Assembly (NCBI GenBank): GCA_002424525.1
Contig: DIKJ01000089.1
Coordinates: 1 to 8,254, forward strand
Source: Bacteroidales bacterium UBA5621
Lineage (GTDB): Bacteria > Bacteroidota > Bacteroidia > Bacteroidales > VadinHA17
DNA: 8,254 nucleotides
Direction: 5' to 3'
Part shown: positions 1-5,632 of the stretch, piece by piece
How positions within the stretch are numbered: position 1 is the first letter of the stretch
Layout of the letters: every line of letters starts with the position of its first letter
Program-made: the position numbers and the translations under genes
The notes under the pieces: generated by a model
Seen by the model: the letters and a program-made list of their open reading frames with translations, nothing else
The model's database searches: none
What the model was told of the DNA's origin: nothing

Positions 1-13
1 AAGATTTGCCAAC

Positions 14-931
14 TTAAAAAATCAATGGGTTCACCACCTCAACCCTGTAGTTGAACACATACCTTAGCATGATTTCATGTGAACCGCTCGTGTAGGTGCG
101 GAGATCGCCAAAATCAAAATCGTATGAATAGGCTGCTTTAACCTGATTGTTAATGGAAAACTGCAGCAATCCGGTTACCGAACGCTCGCTTCTGTAAGAT
201 GCGCCGACCCACAACCTGTCGAACAGATTGAAATGTGCATTAACCTCATACAAAAGCTTGTCTCCCGGAGAATAACTGAACAACACCGAAGGAAAGAATT
301 TCGTCTTCTGCGACAACGTGATAAGATATCCTGTGTTGAACAGATAATAGTATTGTCCCGGATCAACGCTCAGAGTATATTTATTCTCAGGGTAATCAAA
401 TCCATATCCCAGCAATTTCGGAATTGACAGACCGGCAAAATAGTTCCGGTATGAATAGTATACTCCAAAACTAAAATCAGGGACATAAAATGCCCGTGAA
501 TCTGAAAGGTATATTTCATCACCGGGATCAAGTACTACCAGGTCGGACCAGGCAGTATTGGTGGTTATCAGTCCCGCCCCCAGTCCAAATGATAACATAC
601 CGTCTCCCATGCTTATTCTGTAAGCATAGTTTGAGCTGAATTGTGTTGCCCTCGTTACGCCTATCCTGTCATTGACCACGATAAGACCCAGGCCCAGCTT
701 GCCGTCAAGCACGGGTGCATCCATTGCCAGAGTCATTGTTTCCGGAGCACCCGGTATGCCGACCCACTGCTTTCTGTAAAAAGCGGCAATGTTCAATGCA
801 CCCCTGTTTCCTGCAAATGCGGGATTTATGCTCAACGGATTCAGAATGTACTGGTTCGTCACCGGTGGTTGCTGTCCGATCAAGCTAACCGGTGCCAGCA
901 AAAGAATTAAAAATCTATAAAACTTCTTCAT
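14..931 (-). CDS. PorP/SprF family type IX secretion system outer-membrane protein
   Basis: This 305-residue protein matches the PorP/SprF family, beta-barrel-type outer-membrane proteins of T9SS-bearing Bacteroidota. The start reads MKKFYRFLILLLAPVSLIGQ, a Sec signal peptide with no lipobox cysteine. It is followed by the family's diagnostic N-terminal block at residues 24-62: a QYILNPLSINPAFAG stretch, then RGALNIAAFYRKQWVGIPGAP. The remainder alternates aromatic and polar residues (YRISMGDGMLSFGLGAGL, FSFGVYYSYRNYFAGLSIP) as expected for membrane strands, and length is normal for the family. The ATG at 929-931 is preceded by A/T-rich sequence with no Shine-Dalgarno, as is usual in the phylum. 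The gene lies directly downstream of a type B adhesin on the same strand. Known SprF-like proteins are encoded next to, and needed for secretion or attachment of, such adhesins, so this is probably a dedicated partner (inference). It is more likely a cassette-specific paralogue than the core PorP, since no other porKLMN genes are visible. Confidence 0.93.
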   Translation of the reverse strand: MKKFYRFLILLLAPVSLIGQQPPVTNQYILNPLSINPAFAGNRGALNIAAFYRKQWVGIPGAPETMTLAMDAPVLDGKLGLGLIVVNDRIGVTRATQFSSNYAYRISMGDGMLSFGLGAGLITTNTAWSDLVVLDPGDEIYLSDSRAFYVPDFSFGVYYSYRNYFAGLSIPKLLGYGFDYPENKYTLSVDPGQYYYLFNTGYLITLSQKTKFFPSVLFSYSPGDKLLYEVNAHFNLFDRLWVGASYRSERSVTGLLQFSINNQVKAAYSYDFDFGDLRTYTSGSHEIMLRYVFNYRVEVVNPLIF

Positions 932-984
932 TATTATTTGATAAATTGTTTCTTAAATGTCCATATCTATCTCTCAACTCCTCT

Positions 985-1026
985 GTTACCGATTACTGAT
1001 TACTGAATACTGATTACCGATTATCA
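985..1026. repeat. Degenerate heptamer tandem repeat between adhesin and porP/sprF-like gene
   Basis: Six consecutive 7-nt units can be read: GTTACCG, ATTACTG, ATTACTG, AATACTG, ATTACCG, ATTATCA. The array occupies much of the 118-nt gap between the adhesin stop and the porP/sprF-like start. It contains no stable hairpin with a T-tract, so it is not an obvious terminator. Degenerate heptamer arrays in intergenic DNA are a pattern I associate with some Bacteroidota genomes; their function is unknown to me. Confidence 0.75.
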
Positions 1027-1049
1027 ACAGAGCCACTAAAACCAGATAC

Positions 1050-4000
1050 CTATCTTCTTATGACAATATATCCACTCAGCGACCTGCCATTTGCACCCCT
1101 TAGAACATAGAAATAGGTATCGTCCGGTAACGGATTGTTATTATTATCGTTTCCATACCAGTCGTTGTTATAGTCGCTGTTCTTGTACACCTGCAATCCG
1201 CGCCTGTCGAAAATGATAATTTCTGTTCTGCCGAGTGTTTCGAGGCCTCTAACAACAAAGAAATCATTTCTGCCGTCCATATTTGGAGTAATCAGTGTGG
1301 GTATTGTCAGGTCGTTGACTGTAATGACAACCTGGTCAGAGACTGACGGACAAATGCCGCTGGTGACTGTCCAGACAAGAATATTGGCACCTGGTGAAAG
1401 GTTGGAGACAACGGTTCCCGGGTCATTGACACTGGTAAAATTACCTTCACCGGAAAGTATTGACCATGCTCCTGTTTCGTTACTTAAGAGTGATGCCTCC
1501 AGGGTTGTTATGAAAACATACTCCAGGGTTTTATCAGGTCCGGCATTTGGGATTGGCATCAGATCAACAGTTACATTGACAGGCTGAATATTAAAGAATC
1601 CCGAAACAGTGGTGCCTTTTATATAGTATGTTCCTGTTGTTGCTGTTTGCGGCGTGGGATATGCATTTGTTGCCTCCGGATCAGTCCAGTAAGTATATAT
1701 CAGACCTGGGGTTGATCCCTCCTTAATAACCGGATCTGTCAGATTCACTACTGCAGGAGAACAGACTGCCGGCGGATCCGTGATAATAAGTGTCGGTATC
1801 CCTGGGGTGGATATTGTAACCGGGTTTGACTGGGGAGAGATGCAACCAAAGGTATTGGTAACAGCAAAGGTAAATACTCCGCCCGGCAGGCCCGATATTG
1901 TGGTGCTTGTTCCGGTTCCGGTAGTTGTTACTTCACCCGGATAGCGTGTAATGATCCAGCCTCCTGAAGGAAGACCGCTAAGTACCACGCTTCCGGTAGG
2001 CACCGCAAATGTTGGCTGTGTAATAGTCCCAATAACAGGCGCTGTTGGTGTCGGGGGCCGGGCCGGGATTACCACATTAGCCGATGGAAGTGAGGTACAA
2101 CCATAATTATTTGTGATAGTATAATTATATGTTCCGGGGGAAAGTTCTGTTATGGTTGTGTTTGTTCCGGTTCCTGTGGTGGTGATAGTCCCCGGGTACC
2201 TTGTTAATGTCCATGTACCGGAAGATGGCAGACCCAAAAGGATGACACTTCCGGTTGCGACTGTACATGTTGGTGGTGTTATAGTACCTACCGACGGAGG
2301 TAATGGTGTCGGAGGCTGAGCATTAATTACCACCTCCCCTGAAGATGCTGATATGCATTCAAATGAGTTTGTTACAGTAAAGGTATATGAACCTGGTAAG
2401 ATGGAAGTTATCGTCACCGATGTCCCAGTACCGTTTCTGGTTACTCCTCCGGGATTCCTTGTTACTGTCCAGGGTCCTGTCGCTGGCAAACCTGTAAGTA
2501 CCACACTACCCGTTGAAACCGCACATGTTGGCTGGGTTATTGTTCCTAAAACAGGTGGAGTTGGCGTTGGAGGCTGTTCATTGATAACCACATTGGCGGA
2601 TGAGGGTGATGTGCACCCGGCTTCGCTGGTTACGGTGAATGAATAAGTTCCGGGGTTCAATCCTGGGACTGTTGTACTTGTCCCTGTTCCTGTTGTAGTC
2701 ACCCCTCCGGGACTGCGGGTCAATGTCCATGTGCCTGTCGGGGGTAAGCCGTTAAGTATGACACTTCCGGTGGGAACAGTGCATGAGGGTTGGGTTCGTG
2801 TTCCGATTGAAGGTGCTGCAGGAACTGCATTTACCGTCAGAGTATAAGTGGCTGATGCCGCAATGCAGGGAGATCCTAAGGGATTATTTGTTGTAACCGT
2901 GATAGTTACAACTCTCCCTGCGTCTGCTGCTGCAGGGGTATAGATAAATGAAAAAGGAGTTGTACTGGTCGAAAGTGGTATGAGTGTTCCGGAGCCGTTT
3001 TCTGCTAATATAACGCTTGTTGCACTCCCTCCGAATGTGTTGTTGGTTACAGTTACCGGATCTGTCCCGCATGTACTTCCGCCCGTACTGCTAAGGGTCA
3101 GAGTGGGGGGATTGGCACATCCGCATGTTACAGAAAATACGGGGCCGGTTGTTGTGCATCCGGAAGAATTTATTACAGTGATTGTATGATTGCCGTTTGC
3201 CACACCGGTAAATATATTACCGGTCTGGTACGGTTGGGCATCAATCCTGTATTCAAGACCTGTTCCGGTTGGACTGGTTACGGTCACCACTGCATTGCCG
3301 GCGCCCAAAGTACAATTGACCGTCTGAGAAGGAGGCGAAGGAGAGGGTGGCTGAGCATTAATCACAGCTTGCGTTGAGGGGGAAGAGGTACAGCTAAAAG
3401 AATTTGTTACGGTAAAGGTATAAGTTCCTGCAGGCATACCTGTTATTACAGTCGTTGTACCTGTTCCTGAGGTTGTAACGCCTCCCGGGTTTCTGGTTAC
3501 GGTCCATGTTCCGCTCGAAAGTAATCCGCTCAGGGCAACACTCCCGGTAACAAGCGCGCAAGTTGGCTGTGTAACTTCACCGACCACCGGAGCAGTTGGT
3601 GTTGGTGGCTGTGCGTTTATCACCACGCTGGCCGAAGGTGCAGACGTACAGCCCAACTGATTGGTCACCCTGAAGGTATGGGTTCCCTGGGGCACACCTG
3701 AAACTGTTGCGGAAGAACCTGAACCACCAATCTCCGACGCACTGTAAGAAGGCAGAATTGACCAGGATCCTGAAGGTAATCCGGTCAGCACCACACTTCC
3801 TGTTGCAACAGCACATGTTGGTTGTGTGATTAGGCCTGTCTGCGGTGCTCCCGGCGTTGGTGGCTGCTCCGGTATAACAACATCTGCCGAAGGAAGTGAT
3901 GTACATCCGTATTGATTGGTGACAGTATAATTATAGTCTCCGGCAGGAAGACCCGAAATGACAACGCTTGCACCGGATCCTTTTGTTTGTACTGTTGCGG

Positions 4001-5603
4001 GATAACGTGTAAGTGTCCATTCTCCTGTGGAGGGAAGCCCGCTGAGGGCAACACTGCCCGTGGAGAGTGTGCATGTAGGCGGAGTAATTGGCCCGACAAC
4101 GGGTGGTGTCGGGGTTGGCGGTTGCGGGGGAATAATCGCACCTGATGAGGGAGGAGATGAACATCCCGAAATAATTTCTACTGTAAATGTATAAGTGTTG
4201 GGAAGCAGGTTAGAGATAATAGTGCTTGTACCCGTACCGGTATAAGTAACATTTCCCGGAGATCTCGTGATCGTCCATGTGCCTGAAGATGGCAATCCTG
4301 TAAGTTGAACGCTTCCCGTTGTAAGAATACATGTTGGTGGTGTAATGGCACCTATGACGGGTGCTGAAGGGGGTGCCAGAACAGTCACGGTTGTTGAGGC
4401 TGAAGGCGAAGGACCTCCGCATCCGTTAGCAGTGACACTTATTGTTGCAACACCAGTGAAGGTCGGTGACCATGTTACAGTTCCTGTCGTTCCGGTTCCG
4501 GAAAACGAATTGCCGGAGCCTGTTACTGACCAGTTATAACTGGTTGCATTTACAGCAGAAGTGGTATAGCTTGTATTAGGACTGCCCCTGCAGATAGTGG
4601 TAAAGGATGGCACAGGAACCGAAGGTGTGCCTACATTCGGTGAAACAATAACGGTACCCTCTGCACACGCTGTTGTATTGCATGTTCCCGATGCACGCAC
4701 ATAATAAACCGTACTGGTTCCGGCCAGAGGATTGACCGCTATACTGGGCCCTGTACCTGCCGCTGTTCCTCCGCATGTTCCTGTGAACCATTGCCATGTT
4801 GCACCAGAACCGAGGCTACCTCCCTGAACAGTCAGGGTCTTATTTGTTCCAATGCATGTATTGTTGTTGGTTATGGTAATTCCGGTTGGAGCTTCTGAAA
4901 GAGTCTGAACAGTAAGTGTTGCAGAGTTGGAGGTGGCATTATTGGTATTATTACAATTATTGGTAACATAACAGCGGTACTGATAACTTCCGGCAGCAGT
5001 AATCCCTGCAATTCCCATAGCATTAGTGGTGGGATTTGAATAAGTTGCCCCTGCAGGTGTTCCGTTAGTTACACTCACCCATGCAGAACCGGTGTAGAAC
5101 TGCCACTGGTAGAGTGGTTCTGTTCCGCCTGCAGTGATGGTAAATGATGCGCTGCCTGATCCTGCACACATGCTGGTACTGACAGGTTGTGATGTTACCG
5201 TTACGGGATCGCATATATGGAATTCTGACGGAGCCGCGTCACTACCTATAATCATATTATTTTGAAATACAACAGTTTCAATAACATCGAAGAATGATCC
5301 GTTATAGTAACGGAAAGTAAGCGTTTCACCGCTCTCCTGATTACTGTAACACATCAATCTGAAAACGTATCGTCCGGCAACCGGAGAGGATGATGCATTT
5401 ACGAATCCGCGACAGGTACTTCCGACAAATGCTCCGAGCGTTCCCGTCGTTACTTCAGTACTGCCAAGAAAAACCACCGCAGTCACACTGCCATTATACG
5501 CATAATCGGCCGGATTAACGGTCCAGCCGTGCTGTCCTGCCAGATTATATGAACCGGTCAAAATGGATAAAACAAAGAGTATCCTTCCTAAAGATTTTAT
5601 CAT
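1050..5603 (-). CDS. Giant T9SS type B (gliding-motility-associated CTD) adhesin-like repeat protein
   Basis: This is a 1517-residue secreted surface protein. The ATG at 5601-5603 gives MIKSLGRILFVLSILTGSYN, a good signal peptide. An in-frame TTG at 5619-5621 would add six residues and lies only 11 nt after the upstream stop; I prefer the ATG. Domains, numbered from the ATG: about 26-130, a WTVNP...GAFVGSTCRGF module; three Ig/PKD-like domains at about 132-232, 236-322 and 324-409; four 86-residue repeats at 414-756; an insert at 757-929 with a SprB-repeat-like part and an Ig-like part; four more repeats at 930-1268; two Ig/PKD-like domains at about 1269-1431; and the C-terminal sorting domain at 1433-1517. 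The last carries TPNMDGRNDFF, IIIFDRRGLQVY and DDTYFYVLRG, matching the type B CTD of SprB-like adhesins. The protein is very rich in Thr, Ser, Gly and Pro. The likely role is a T9SS-exported cell-surface adhesin or filament; the ligand is unknown. It should depend on the porP/sprF-like gene downstream. Confidence 0.88.
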   Translation of the reverse strand: MIKSLGRILFVLSILTGSYNLAGQHGWTVNPADYAYNGSVTAVVFLGSTEVTTGTLGAFVGSTCRGFVNASSSPVAGRYVFRLMCYSNQESGETLTFRYYNGSFFDVIETVVFQNNMIIGSDAAPSEFHICDPVTVTSQPVSTSMCAGSGSASFTITAGGTEPLYQWQFYTGSAWVSVTNGTPAGATYSNPTTNAMGIAGITAAGSYQYRCYVTNNCNNTNNATSNSATLTVQTLSEAPTGITITNNNTCIGTNKTLTVQGGSLGSGATWQWFTGTCGGTAAGTGPSIAVNPLAGTSTVYYVRASGTCNTTACAEGTVIVSPNVGTPSVPVPSFTTICRGSPNTSYTTSAVNATSYNWSVTGSGNSFSGTGTTGTVTWSPTFTGVATISVTANGCGGPSPSASTTVTVLAPPSAPVIGAITPPTCILTTGSVQLTGLPSSGTWTITRSPGNVTYTGTGTSTIISNLLPNTYTFTVEIISGCSSPPSSGAIIPPQPPTPTPPVVGPITPPTCTLSTGSVALSGLPSTGEWTLTRYPATVQTKGSGASVVISGLPAGDYNYTVTNQYGCTSLPSADVVIPEQPPTPGAPQTGLITQPTCAVATGSVVLTGLPSGSWSILPSYSASEIGGSGSSATVSGVPQGTHTFRVTNQLGCTSAPSASVVINAQPPTPTAPVVGEVTQPTCALVTGSVALSGLLSSGTWTVTRNPGGVTTSGTGTTTVITGMPAGTYTFTVTNSFSCTSSPSTQAVINAQPPSPSPPSQTVNCTLGAGNAVVTVTSPTGTGLEYRIDAQPYQTGNIFTGVANGNHTITVINSSGCTTTGPVFSVTCGCANPPTLTLSSTGGSTCGTDPVTVTNNTFGGSATSVILAENGSGTLIPLSTSTTPFSFIYTPAAADAGRVVTITVTTNNPLGSPCIAASATYTLTVNAVPAAPSIGTRTQPSCTVPTGSVILNGLPPTGTWTLTRSPGGVTTTGTGTSTTVPGLNPGTYSFTVTSEAGCTSPSSANVVINEQPPTPTPPVLGTITQPTCAVSTGSVVLTGLPATGPWTVTRNPGGVTRNGTGTSVTITSILPGSYTFTVTNSFECISASSGEVVINAQPPTPLPPSVGTITPPTCTVATGSVILLGLPSSGTWTLTRYPGTITTTGTGTNTTITELSPGTYNYTITNNYGCTSLPSANVVIPARPPTPTAPVIGTITQPTFAVPTGSVVLSGLPSGGWIITRYPGEVTTTGTGTSTTISGLPGGVFTFAVTNTFGCISPQSNPVTISTPGIPTLIITDPPAVCSPAVVNLTDPVIKEGSTPGLIYTYWTDPEATNAYPTPQTATTGTYYIKGTTVSGFFNIQPVNVTVDLMPIPNAGPDKTLEYVFITTLEASLLSNETGAWSILSGEGNFTSVNDPGTVVSNLSPGANILVWTVTSGICPSVSDQVVITVNDLTIPTLITPNMDGRNDFFVVRGLETLGRTEIIIFDRRGLQVYKNSDYNNDWYGNDNNNNPLPDDTYFYVLRGANGRSLSGYIVIRR
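1053..1307 (-). other. Type B T9SS C-terminal sorting domain (CHU_C / gliding-motility-associated CTD)
   Basis: This codes the last 85 residues of the adhesin. Visible hallmarks are IPTLITPNMDGRNDFF at the start, a hydrophobic strand IIIFDRRGLQVYKN in the middle, an aromatic-Asn segment NNDWYGND, and the closing PLPDDTYFYVLRG then GYIVIRR. In the family this domain directs export by the T9SS. Unlike type A domains, it generally needs extra upstream sequence and a SprF-like partner, which is supplied by the next gene. Confidence 0.88.
1800..2816 (-). repeat. C-terminal block of four 86-residue adhesin repeats (units 5-8)
   Basis: Four head-to-tail coding repeats lie at 2559-2816 (unit 5), 2301-2558 (unit 6), 2043-2300 (unit 7) and 1800-2042 (unit 8). 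The first three are exactly 258 bp; unit 8 is 243 bp and loses the QPPTP linker. The consensus is APVIGTITQPTC, then TGSVxLxGLPSSGTWTxTR, PGxVTTTGTGTS, a GxYxFTVTNxxGCTSxPSA segment, and VVIxxQPPTP. Each unit has two cysteines, except unit 8, where the first is replaced by Phe (PTF). The predicted fold is an Ig-like or carboxypeptidase-regulatory-like beta sandwich joined by Pro-rich linkers (inference). Confidence 0.9.
2817..3335 (-). other. Non-repeat insert between the two repeat blocks (SprB-like repeat plus Ig-like domain)
   Basis: This codes 173 residues that interrupt the 86-residue repeats exactly between units 4 and 5. The first part (PPSQTVNCTLGAGN..., GLEYRIDAQPYQTGNIFTGV, GNHTITVINSSGC) resembles the short SprB repeats found in gliding adhesins. 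The second part (CANPPTLTLSSTGGSTCG to AASATYTLTVNAVP) is Ig-like and ends in a strand typical of such domains. The boundaries fall in Pro-rich linkers, so this looks like a natural domain junction rather than damage. Confidence 0.65.
3336..4364 (-). repeat. N-terminal block of four 86-residue adhesin repeats (units 1-4)
   Basis: Four head-to-tail coding repeats lie at 4107-4364 (unit 1), 3849-4106 (unit 2), 3594-3848 (unit 3) and 3336-3593 (unit 4). Units 1, 2 and 4 are 258 bp; unit 3 is 255 bp, with a shortened LPSGSW loop and a diverged centre (SILPSYSASEIGG instead of TRxPGxVTT). All four keep both cysteines, one in PTC and one in the GCTS-like segment. Period, linker (PPTP) and phase match units 5-8 beyond the insert. 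Confidence 0.9.
5214..5528 (-). other. Shared ~105-residue module, copy in adhesin N-terminus
   Basis: This codes residues about 26-130 of the adhesin: GWTVNPADYAYNGSVTAVV, LGAFVGSTCRGF, YVFRLMCYSNQESGETLTF, and an ETVVFQNNMIIGSDAAPSEF end. It aligns by eye over its whole length with a segment near the C-terminus of the upstream protein (5930-6250). Similar 'AF.g..cRG' segments occur in many Bacteroidota secreted proteins; I know of no assigned function. Confidence 0.7.
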
Positions 5604-5632
5604 GATATTGTTAATTTTCAATTAGTTATCAC

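Noticed and set aside
1275..1800. Possible enzyme domain hidden in the tail of the adhesin.
   Set aside because: The segment reads as two further Ig/PKD-like beta domains (TYYIKGTTVSGFFN; PNAGPDKTLEY) with no catalytic motif visible.
3577..4145. Several overlapping open frames on both strands within the adhesin repeats (for example 3577-3906, 3830-4141 and 3912-4145), and a plus-strand frame at 1183-1587.
   Set aside because: They are out-of-frame readings of the low-complexity coding repeats, where periodic codons keep other frames open. They have no domain, signal peptide or plausible start region.
1800..4364. Regularly spaced repeats that might suggest a CRISPR array or satellite DNA.
   Set aside because: The period is 258 bp, a multiple of three, with the reading frame kept throughout and conserved protein motifs. 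It is a coding domain repeat, and no cas genes are present.
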